A stretch of DNA of 64,000 bases from Diplonema papillatum. Its lineage: Eukaryota; Euglenozoa; Diplonemea; Diplonemida; Diplonemidae. The stretch is taken from contig JAPJBO010000040.1 of NCBI GenBank assembly GCA_030068145.1, positions 310,001-374,000 of the forward strand, in the 5' to 3' direction. The notes beneath the pieces are model-generated. The model ran no database searches. It saw nothing but the letters and a program-made list of their open reading frames with translations, and had not been told where the DNA came from. A program made the position numbers and the translations under genes. Shown piece after piece: positions 10,301 through 22,300 of the stretch (position 1 is its first letter; each line of letters begins with the position of its first letter).

Positions 10301-13300
10301 CGGTCAGAAGGAGTGCTCGCAGGTTGCTTGCCCGACTAATCCGAACGAGAGATGCCAATGGAACACGGCACAATCGCAATGCCAATGTCAACCTGTTGTG
10401 AAGACGTGTGCCCTCCTGTCACGGGAGCAGTGCCTGCAATCCGCGTGCCCCGAAGATCCCGACCAGAAGTGTACGTGGAACGTGCTGACTGACAGATGTC
10501 AGTGTGGCCCAATCGTCATTCAGAGGTGTGAAAGCTTCGGTCAGAAGGAGTGCTCGCAGGTTGCTTGCCCGACTAATCCGAACGAGAGATGCCAATGGAA
10601 CACGGCACAATCGCAATGCCAATGTCAACCTGTTGTGAAGACGTGTGCCCTCCTGTCACGGGAGCAGTGCCTGCAATCCGCGTGCCCCGAAGATCCCGAC
10701 CAGAAGTGTACGTGGAACTCGCTTGTCGACAGATGTCAGTGTGGACCTGTTGTGATTCCAAGGTGTGAAAGCTTCGGTCAAGACGAGTGCTCGCAGGTTG
10801 CTTGCCCAACTAATCCGAACGAGAGATGCCAATGGAACCGAGAAGAAGCACAATGTCAATGCAAACCCGTTGTGAAGACGTGTGCCCTCCTGTCACGGGA
10901 GCAGTGCCTGCAATCCGCGTGCCCCGAAGATCCCGACCAGAAGTGTACGTGGAACTCGCTTGTCGACAGATGTCAGTGTGGACCTGTTGTGATTCCAAGG
11001 TGTGAAAGCTTCGGTCAAGACGAGTGCTCGCAGGTTGCTTGCCCAACTAATCCGAACGAGAGATGCCAATGGAACCGAGAAGAAGCACAATGTCAATGCA
11101 AACCCGTTGTGAAGACGTGTGCCCTTCTGTCCCGAGAGCAGTGCCTGCAATCCGTGTGCCCTGAAGATCCCGACCAGAAGTGTACGTGGAACTCGCTTGT
11201 CGACAGATGTCAGTGTGGACCTGTTGTGATTCCAAGGTGTGAAAACTTCGGTCAAGACGAGTGCTCGCAGGTTGCTTGCCCAACTAATCCGAACGAGAGA
11301 TGCCAATGGAACCGAGAAGAAGCACAATGTCAATGCAAACCCGTTGTGAAGACGTGTGCCCTTCTGTCCCGAGACGAGTGCCTGCAATCCGTGTGCCCTG
11401 AAGATCCCGACCAGAAGTGTACGTGGAACTCGCTTGTCGACAGATGTCAGTGTGGACCTGTTGTGATTCCAAGGTGTGAAAGCTTCGGTCAAGACGAGTG
11501 CTCGCAGGTTGCTTGCCCGACGAATCCGAACGAGAGATGCCAATGGAACACGGCACAATCGCAATGCCAATGTCAACCTGTTGTGAAGACGTGTGCCCTG
11601 CTGTCACGGGAGCAGTGCCTGCAATCCGCGTGCCCCGAAGATCCCGACCAGAAGTGTACGTGGAACGTGCTGACTGACAGATGTCAGTGCGGCCCAATCG
11701 TCATTCAGAGGTGTGAAAGCTTCGGTCAGAAGGAGTGCTCGCAGGTTGCTTGCCCGACTAATCCGAACGAGAGATGCCAATGGAACACGGCACAATCGCA
11801 ATGCCAATGTCAACCTGTTGTGAAGACGTGTGCCCTGCTGTCACGGGAGCAGTGCCTGCAATCCGCGTGCCCCGAAGATCCCGACCAGAAGTGTACGTGG
11901 AACGTGCTGACTGACAGATGTCAGTGTGGCCCAATCGTCATTCAGAGGTGTGAAAGCTTCGGTCAGAAGGAGTGCTCGCAGGTTGCTTGCCCGACTAATC
12001 CGAACGAGAGATGCCAATGGAACACGGCACAATCGCAATGCCAATGTCAACCTGTTGTGAAGACGTGTGCCCTCCTGTCACGGGAGCAGTGCCTGCAATC
12101 CGCGTGCCCCGAAGATCCCGACCAGAAGTGTACGTGGAACGTGCTGACTGACAGATGTCAGTGTGGCCCAATCGTCATTCAGAGGTGTGAAAGCTTCGGT
12201 CAGAAGGAGTGCTCGCAGGTTGCTTGCCCGACTAATCCGAACGAGAGATGCCAATGGAACACGGCACAATCGCAATGCCAATGTCAACCTGTTGTGAAGA
12301 CGTGTGCCCTCCTGTCACGGGAGCAGTGCCTGCAATCCGCGTGCCCCGAAGATCCCGACCAGAAGTGTACGTGGAACTGCTGACTGACAGATGTCAGTGC
12401 GGCCCAATCGTCATTCAGAGGTGTGAAAGCTTCGGTCAGAAGGAGTGCTCGCAGGTTGCTTGCCCGACTAATCCGAACGAGAGATGCCAATGGAACACGG
12501 CACAATCGCAATGCCAATGTCAACCTGTTGTGAAGACGTGTGCCCTCCTGTCACGGGAGCAGTGCCTGCAATCCGCGTGCCCCGAAGATCCCGACCAGAA
12601 GTGTACGTGGAACTCGCTTGTCGACAGATGTCAGTGTGGACCTGTTGTGATTCCAAGGTGTGAAAGCTTCGGTCAAGACGAGTGCTCGCAGGTTGCTTGC
12701 CCAACTAATCCGAACGAGAGATGCCAATGGAACCGAGAAGAAGCACAATGTCAATGCAAACCCGTTGTGAAGACGTGTGCCCTGCTGTCACGGGAGCAGT
12801 GCCTGCAATCCGCGTGCCCCGAAGATCCCGACCAGAAGTGTACGTGGAACGTGCTGACTGACAGATGTCAGTGTGGCCCAATCGTCATTCAGAGGTGTGA
12901 AAGCTTCGGTCAGAAGGAGTGCTCGCAGGTTGCTTGCCCGACTAATCCGAACGAGAGATGCCAATGGAACACGGCACAATCGCAATGCCAATGTCAACCT
13001 GTCGTGAAGACGTGTGCCCTCCTGTCACGGGAGCAGTGCCTGCAATCCGCGTGCCCCGAAGATCCCGACCAGAAGTGTACGTGGAACGTGCTGACTGACA
13101 GATGTCAGTGTGGCCCAATCGTCATTCAGAGGTGTGAAAGCTTCGGTCAGAAGGAGTGCTCGCAGGTTGCTTGCCCGACTAATCCGAACGAGAGATGCCA
13201 ATGGAACACGGCACAATCGCAATGCCAATGTCAACCTGTTGTGAAGACGTGTGCCCTCCTGTCACGGGAGCAGTGCCTGCAATCCGCGTGCCCCGAAGAT

Positions 13301-16300
13301 CCCGACCAGAAGTGTACGTGGAACTCGCTTGTCGACAGATGTCAGTGTGGACCTGTTGTGATTCCAAGGTGTGAAAGCTTCGGTCAAGACGAGTGCTCGC
13401 AGGTTGCTTGCCCGACTAATCCGAACGAGAGATGCCAATGGAACACGGCACAATCGCAATGCCAATGTCAACCTGTTGTGAAGACGTGTGCCCTGCTGTC
13501 ACGGGAGCAGTGCCTGCAATCCGCGTGCCCCGAAGATCCCGACCAGAAGTGTACGTGGAACGTGCTGACTGACAGATGTCAGTGCGGCCCAATCGTCATT
13601 CAGAGGTGTGAAAGCTTCGGTCAGAAGGAGTGCTCGCAGGTTGCTTGCCCGACTAATCCGAACGAGAGATGCCAATGGAACACGGCACAATCGCAATGCC
13701 AATGTCAACCTGTTGTGAAGACGTGTGCCCTGCTGTCACGGGAGCAGTGCCTGCAATCCGCGTGCCCCGAAGATCCCGACCAGAAGTGTACGTGGAACGT
13801 GCTGACTGACAGATGTCAGTGCGGCCCAATCGTCATTCAGAGGTGTGAAAGCTTCGGTCAGAAGGAGTGCTCGCAGGTTGCTTGCCCGACTAATCCGAAC
13901 GAGAGATGCCAATGGAACACGGCACGATCGCAATGCCAATGTCAACCTGTTGTGAAGACGTGTGCCCTGCTGTCACGGGAGCAGTGCCTGCAATCCGCGT
14001 GCCCCGAAGATCCCGACCAGAAGTGTACGTGGAACGTGCTGACTGACAGATGTCAGTGCGGCCCAATCGTCATTCAGAGGTGTGAAAGCTTCGGTCAGAA
14101 GGAGTGCTCGCAGGTTGCTTGCCCGACTAATCCGAACGAGAGATGCCAATGGAACACGGCACAATCGCAATGCCAATGTCAACCTGTTGTGAAGACGTGT
14201 GCCCTGCTGTCACGGGAGCAGTGCCTGCAATCCGCGTGCCCCGAAGATCCCGACCAGAAGTGTACGTGGAACGTGCTGACTGACAGATGTCAGTGTGGCC
14301 CAATCGTCATTCAGAGGTGTGAAAGCTTCGGTCAGAAGGAGTGCTCGCAGGTTGCTTGCCCGACTAATCCGAACGAGAGATGCCAATGGAACACGGCACA
14401 ATCGCAATGCCAATGTCAACCTGTTGTGAAGACGTGTGCCCTCCTGTCACGGGAGCAGTGCCTGCAATCCGCGTGCCCCGAAGATCCCGACCAGAAGTGT
14501 ACGTGGAACTCGCTTGTCGACAGATGTCAGTGTGGACCTGTTGTGATTCCAAGGTGTGAAAGCTTCGGTCAAGACGAGTGCTCGCAGGTTGCTTGCCCAA
14601 CTAATCCGAACGAGAGATGCCAATGGAACCGAGAAGAAGCACAATGTCAATGCAAACCCGTTGTGAAGACGTGTGCCCTGCTGTCACGGGAGCAGTGCCT
14701 GCAATCCGCGTGCCCCGAAGATCCCGACCAGAAGTGTACGTGGAACGTGCTGACTGACAGATGTCAGTGTGGCCCAATCGTCATTCAGAGGTGTGAAAGC
14801 TTCGGTCAGAAGGAGTGCTCGCAGGTTGCTTGCCCGACTAATCCGAACGAGAGATGCCAATGGAACACGGCACAATCGCAATGCCAATGTCAACCTGTCG
14901 TGAAGACGTGTGCCCTCCTGTCACGGGAGCAGTGCCTGCAATCCGCGTGCCCCGAAGATCCCGACCAGAAGTGTACGTGGAACGTGCTGACTGACAGATG
15001 TCAGTGTGGCCCAATCGTCATTCAGAGGTGTGAAAGCTTCGGTCAGAAGGAGTGCTCGCAGGTTGCTTGCCCGACTAATCCGAACGAGAGATGCCAATGG
15101 AACACGGCACAATCGCAATGCCAATGTCAACCTGTTGTGAAGACGTGTGCCCTCCTGTCACGGGAGCAGTGCCTGCAATCCGCGTGCCCCGAAGATCCCG
15201 ACCAGAAGTGTACGTGGAACGTGCTGACTGACAGATGTCAGTGTGGCCCAATCGTCATTCAGAGGTGTGAAAGCTTCGGTCAGAAGGAGTGCTCGCAGGT
15301 TGCTTGCCCGACTAATCCGAACGAGAGATGCCAATGGAACACGGCACAATCGCAATGCCAATGTCAACCTGTCGTGAAGACGTGTGCCCTCCTGTCACGG
15401 GAGCAGTGCCTGCAATCCGCGTGCCCCGAAGATCCCGACCAGAAGTGTACGTGGAACGTGCTGACTGACAGATGTCAGTGCGGCCCAATCGTCATTCAGA
15501 GGTGTGAAAGCTTCGGTCAGAAGGAGTGCTCGCAGGTTGCTTGCCCGACTAATCCGAACGAGAGATGCCAATGGAACACGGCACAATCGCAATGCCAATG
15601 TCAACCTGTTGTGAAGACGTGTGCCCTGCTGTCACGGGAGCAGTGCCTGCAATCCGCGTGCCCCGAAGATCCCGACCAGAAGTGTACGTGGAACGTGCTG
15701 ACTGACAGATGTCAGTGCGGCCCAATCGTCATTCAGAGGTGTGAAAGCTTCGGTCAGAAGGAGTGCTCGCAGGTTGCTTGCCCGACTAATCCGAACGAGA
15801 GATGCCAATGGAACACGGCACAATCGCAATGCCAATGTCAACCTGTTGTGAAGACGTGTGCCCTCCTGTCACGGGAGCAGTGCCTGCAATCCGCGTGCCC
15901 CGAAGATCCCGACCAGAAGTGTACGTGGAACTCGCTTGTCGACAGATGTCAGTGTGGACCTGTTGTGATTCCAAGGTGTGAAAGCTTCGGTCAAGACGAG
16001 TGCTCGCAGGTTGCTTGCCCAACTAATCCGAACGAGAGATGCCAATGGAACCGAGAAGAAGCACAATGTCAATGCAAACCCGTTGTGAAGACGTGTGCCC
16101 TGCTGTCACGGGAGCAGTGCCTGCAATCCGCGTGCCCCGAAGATCCCGACCAGAAGTGTACGTGGAACGTGCTGACTGACAGATGTCAGTGTGGCCCAAT
16201 CGTCATTCAGAGGTGTGAAAGCTTCGGTCAGAAGGAGTGCTCGCAGGTTGCTTGCCCGACTAATCCGAACGAGAGATGCCAATGGAACACGGCACAATCG

Positions 16301-19300
16301 CAATGCCAATGTCAACCTGTTGTGAAGACGTGTGCCCTGCTGTCACGGGAGCAGTGCCTGCAATCCGCGTGCCCCGAAGATCCCGACCAGAAGTGTACGT
16401 GGAACGTGCTGACTGACAGATGTCAGTGTGGCCCAATCGTCATTCAGAGGTGTGAAAGCTTCGGTCAGAAGGAGTGCTCGCAGGTTGCTTGCCCGACTAA
16501 TCCGAACGAGAGATGCCAATGGAACACGGCACAATCGCAATGCCAATGTCAACCTGTTGTGAAGACGTGTGCCCTGCTGTCACGGGAGCAGTGCCTGCAA
16601 TCCGCGTGCCCCGAAGATCCCGACCAGAAGTGTACGTGGAACGTGCTGACTGACAGATGTCAGTGCGGCCCAATCGTCATTCAGAGGTGTGAAAGCTTCG
16701 GTCAGAAGGAGTGCTCGCAGGTTGCTTGCCCGACTAATCCGAACGAGAGATGCCAATGGAACACGGCACAATCGCAATGCCAATGTCAACCTGTTGTGAA
16801 GACGTGTGCCCTGCTGTCACGGGAGCAGTGCCTGCAATCCGCGTGCCCCGAAGATCCCGACCAGAAGTGTACGTGGAACGTGCTGACTGACAGATGTCAG
16901 TGCGGCCCAATCGTCATTCAGAGGTGTGAAAGCTTCGGTCAGAAGGAGTGCTCGCAGGTTGCTTGCCCGACTAATCCGAACGAGAGATGCCAATGGAACA
17001 CGGCACAATCGCAATGCCAATGTCAACCTGTTGTGAAGACGTGTGCCCTCCTGTCACGGGAGCAGTGCCTGCAATCCGCGTGCCCCGAAGATCCCGACCA
17101 GAAGTGTACGTGGAACTCGCTTGTCGACAGATGTCAGTGTGGACCTGTTGTGATTCCAAGGTGTGAAAGCTTCGGTCAAGACGAGTGCTCGCAGGTTGCT
17201 TGCCCAACTAATCCGAACGAGAGATGCCAATGGAACCGAGAAGAAGCACAATGTCAATGCAAACCCGTTGTGAAGACGTGTGCCCTCCTGTCACGGGAGC
17301 AGTGCCTGCAATCCGCGTGCCCCGAAGATCCCGACCAGAAGTGTACGTGGAACTCGCTTGTCGACAGATGTCAGTGTGGACCTGTTGTGATTCCAAGGTG
17401 TGAAACCTTCGGTCAAGACGAGTGCTCGCAGGTTGCTTGCCCAACTAATCCGAACGAGAGATGCCAATGGAACCGAGAAGAAGCACAATGTCAATGCAAA
17501 CCCGTTGTGAAGACGTGTGCCCTTCTGTCCCGAGACGAGTGCCTGCAATCCGTGTGCCCTGAAGATCCCGACCAGAAGTGTACGTGGAACTCGCTTGTCG
17601 ACAGATGTCAGTGTGGACCTGTTGTGATTCCAAGGTGTGAAAACTTCGGTCAAGACGAGTGCTCGCAGGTTGCTTGCCCGACGAATCCGAACGAGAGATG
17701 CCAATGGAACACGGCACAATCGCAATGCCAATGTCAACCTGTTGTGAAGACGTGTGCCCTCCTGTCACGGGAGCAGTGCCTGCAATCCGCGTGCCCCGAA
17801 GATCCCGACCAGAAGTGTACGTGGAACTCGCTTGTCGACAGATGTCAGTGTGGACCTGTTGTGATTCCAAGGTGTGAAAGCTTCGGTCAAGACGAGTGCT
17901 CGCAGGTTGCTTGCCCAACTAATCCGAACGAGAGATGCCAATGGAACCGAGAAGAAGCACAATGTCAATGCAAACCCGTTGTGAAGACGTGTGCCCTTCT
18001 GTCACGAGAGAGTGCCTGCAATCCGTGTGCCCTGAAGATCCCGACCAGAAGTGTACGTGGAACTCGCTTGTCGACAGATGTCAGTGTGGACCTGTTGTGA
18101 TTCCAAGGTGTGAAAACTTCGGTCAAGACGAGTGCTCGCAGGTTGCTTGCCCGACGAATCCGAACGAGAGATGCCAATGGAACACGGCACAATCGCAATG
18201 CCAATGTCAACCTGTTGTGAAGACGTGTGCCCTGCTGTCACGGGAGCAGTGCCTGCAATCCGCGTGCCCCGAAGATCCCGACCAGAAGTGTACGTGGAAC
18301 GTGCTGACTGACAGATGTCAGTGCGGCCCAATCGTCATTCAGAGGTGTGAAAGCTTCGGTCAGAAGGAGTGCTCGCAGGTTGCTTGCCCGACTAATCCGA
18401 ACGAGAGATGCCAATGGAACACGGCACAATCGCAATGCCAATGTCAACCTGTTGTGAAGACGTGTGCCCTCCTGTCACGGGAGCAGTGCCTGCAATCCGC
18501 GTGCCCCGAAGATCCCGACCAGAAGTGTACGTGGAACGTGCTGACTGACAGATGTCAGTGTGGCCCAATCGTCATTCAGAGGTGTGAAAGCTTCGGTCAG
18601 AAGGAGTGCTCGCAGGTTGCTTGCCCGACTAATCCGAACGAGAGATGCCAATGGAACACGGCACAATCGCAATGCCAATGTCAACCTGTTGTGAAGACGT
18701 GTGCCCTCCTGTCACGGGAGCAGTGCCTGCAATCCGCGTGCCCCGAAGATCCCGACCAGAAGTGTACGTGGAACTCGCTTGTCGACAGATGTCAGTGTGG
18801 ACCTGTTGTGATTCCAAGGTGTGAAAGCTTCGGTCAAGACGAGTGCTCGCAGGTTGCTTGCCCAACTAATCCGAACGAGAGATGCCAATGGAACCGAGAA
18901 GAAGCACAATGTCAATGCAAACCCGTTGTGAAGACGTGTGCCCTCCTGTCACGGGAGCAGTGCCTGCAATCCGCGTGCCCCGAAGATCCCGACCAGAAGT
19001 GTACGTGGAACTCGCTTGTCGACAGATGTCAGTGTGGACCTGTTGTGATTCCAAGGTGTGAAACCTTCGGTCAAGACGAGTGCTCGCAGGTTGCTTGCCC
19101 AACTAATCCGAACGAGAGATGCCAATGGAACCGAGAAGAAGCACAATGTCAATGCAAACCCGTTGTGAAGACGTGTGCCCTTCTGTCCCGAGACGAGTGC
19201 CTGCAATCCGTGTGCCCTGAAGATCCCGACCAGAAGTGTACGTGGAACTCGCTTGTCGACAGATGTCAGTGTGGACCTGTTGTGATTCCAAGGTGTGAAA

Positions 19301-22300
19301 GCTTCGGTCAAGACGAGTGCTCGCAGGTTGCTTGCCCGACTAATCCGAACGAGAGATGCCAATGGAACACGGCACAATCGCAATGCCAATGTCAACCTGT
19401 TGTGAAGACGTGTGCCCTCCTGTCACGGGAGCAGTGCCTGCAATCCGCGTGCCCCGAAGATCCCGACCAGAAGTGTACGTGGAACTCGCTTGTCGACAGA
19501 TGTCAGTGTGGACCTGTTGTGATTCCAAGGTGTGAAAGCTTCGGTCAAGACGAGTGCTCGCAGGTTGCTTGCCCAACTAATCCGAACGAGAGATGCCAAT
19601 GGAACCGAGAAGAAGCACAATGTCAATGCAAACCCGTTGTGAAGACGTGTGCCCTTCTGTCACGGGAGCAGTGCCTGCAATCCGCGTGCCCCGAAGATCC
19701 CGACCAGAAGTGTACGTGGAACTCGCTTGTCGACAGATGTCAGTGTGGACCTGTTGTGATTCCAAGGTGTGAAAGCTTCGGTCAAGACGAGTGCTCGCAG
19801 GTTGCTTGCCCGACTAATCCGAACGAGAGATGCCAATGGAACACGGCACAATCGCAATGCCAATGTCAACCTGTTGTGAAGACGTGTGCCCTCCTGTCAC
19901 GGGAGCAGTGCCTGCAATCCGCGTGCCCCGAAGATCCCGACCAGAAGTGTACGTGGAACTCGCTTGTCGACAGATGTCAGTGTGGACCTGTTGTGATTCC
20001 AAGGTGTGAAAGCTTCGGTCAAGACGAGTGCTCGCAGGTTGCTTGCCCGACTAATCCGAACGAGAGATGCCAATGGAACACGGCACAATCGCAATGCCAA
20101 TGTCAACCTGTTGTGAAGACGTGTGCCCTGCTGTCACGGGAGCAGTGCCTGCAATCCGCGTGCCCCGAAGATCCCGACCAGAAGTGTACGTGGAACGTGC
20201 TGACTGACAGATGTCAGTGCGGCCCAATCGTCATTCAGAGGTGTGAAAGCTTCGGTCAGAAGGAGTGCTCGCAGGTTGCTTGCCCGACTAATCCGAACGA
20301 GAGATGCCAATGGAACACGGCACAATCGCAATGCCAATGTCAACCTGTTGTGAAGACGTGTGCCCTGCTGTCACGGGAGCAGTGCCTGCAATCCGCGTGC
20401 CCCGAAGATCCCGACCAGAAGTGTACGTGGAACTCGCTTGTCGACAGATGTCAGTGTGGCCCAATTGTCATTCCAGAGGTGTGAAAGCTTCGGTCAAGAC
20501 GAGTGCTCGCAGGTTGCTTGCCCGACTAATCCGAACGAGAGATGCCAATGGAACACGGCACAATCGCAATGCCAATGTCAACCTGTTGTGAAGACGTGTG
20601 CCCTGCTGTCACGGGAGCAGTGCCTGCAATCCGCGTGCCCCGAAGATCCCGACCAGAAGTGTACGTGGAACGTGCTGACTGACAGATGTCAGTGCGGCCC
20701 AATCGTCATTCAGAGGTGTGAAAGCTTCGGTCAGAAGGAGTGCTCGCAGGTTGCTTGCCCGACTAATCCGAACGAGAGATGCCAATGGAACACGGCACAA
20801 TCGCAATGCCAATGTCAACCTGTTGTGAAGACGTGTGCCCTCCTGTCACGGGAGCAGTGCCTGCAATCCGCGTGCCCCGAAGATCCCGACCAGAAGTGTA
20901 CGTGGAACGTGCTGACTGACAGATGTCAGTGTGGCCCAATCGTCATTCAGAGGTGTGAAAGCTTCGGTCAGAAGGAGTGCTCGCAGGTTGCTTGCCCGAC
21001 TAATCCGAACGAGAGATGCCAATGGAACACGGCACAATCGCAATGCCAATGTCAACCTGTTGTGAAGACGTGTGCCCTCCTGTCACGGGAGCAGTGCCTG
21101 CAATCCGCGTGCCCCGAAGATCCCGACCAGAAGTGTACGTGGAACTCGCTTGTCGACAGATGTCAGTGTGGACCTGTTGTGATTCCAAGGTGTGAAAGCT
21201 TCGGTCAAGACGAGTGCTCGCAGGTTGCTTGCCCAACTAATCCGAACGAGAGATGCCAATGGAACCGAGAAGAAGCACAATGTCAATGCAAACCCGTTGT
21301 GAAGACGTGTGCCCTCCTGTCACGGGAGCAGTGCCTGCAATCCGCGTGCCCCGAAGATCCCGACCAGAAGTGTACGTGGAACTCGCTTGTCGACAGATGT
21401 CAGTGTGGACCTGTTGTGATTCCAAGGTGTGAAAGCTTCGGTCAAGACGAGTGCTCGCAGGTTGCTTGCCCAACTAATCCGAACGAGAGATGCCAATGGA
21501 ACCGAGAAGAAGCACAATGTCAATGCAAACCCGTTGTGAAGACGTGTGCCCTTCTGTCACGGGAGCAGTGCCTGCAATCCGCGTGCCCCGAAGATCCCGA
21601 CCAGAAGTGTACGTGGAACTCGCTTGTCGACAGATGTCAGTGTGGACCTGTTGTGATTCCAAGGTGTGAAAGCTTCGGTCAAGACGAGTGCTCGCAGGTT
21701 GCTTGCCCGACTAATCCGAACGAGAGATGCCAATGGAACACGGCACAATCGCAATGCCAATGTCAACCTGTTGTGAAGACGTGTGCCCTGCTGTCACGGG
21801 AGCAGTGCCTGCAATCCGCGTGCCCCGAAGATCCCGACCAGAAGTGTACGTGGAACGTGCTGACTGACAGATGTCAGTGCGGCCCAATCGTCATTCAGAG
21901 GTGTGAAAGCTTCGGTCAGAAGGAGTGCTCGCAGGTTGCTTGCCCGACTAATCCGAACGAGAGATGCCAATGGAACACGGCACAATCGCAATGCCAATGT
22001 CAACCTGTTGTGAAGACGTGTGCCCTGCTGTCACGGGAGCAGTGCCTGCAATCCGCGTGCCCCGAAGATCCCGACCAGAAGTGTACGTGGAACGTGCTGA
22101 CTGACAGATGTCAGTGCGGCCCAATCGTCATTCAGAGGTGTGAAAGCTTCGGTCAGAAGGAGTGCTCGCAGGTTGCTTGCCCGACTAATCCGAACGAGAG
22201 ATGCCAATGGAACACGGCACAATCGCAATGCCAATGTCAACCTGTTGTGAAGACGTGTGCCCTGCTGTCACGGGAGCAGTGCCTGCAATCCGCGTGCCCC

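Noticed and set aside
12375-12383. Programmed ribosomal frameshifting at the array indels
   Set aside because: No slippery heptamer is present, sites differ from each other, and intact sister units read through without a shift.
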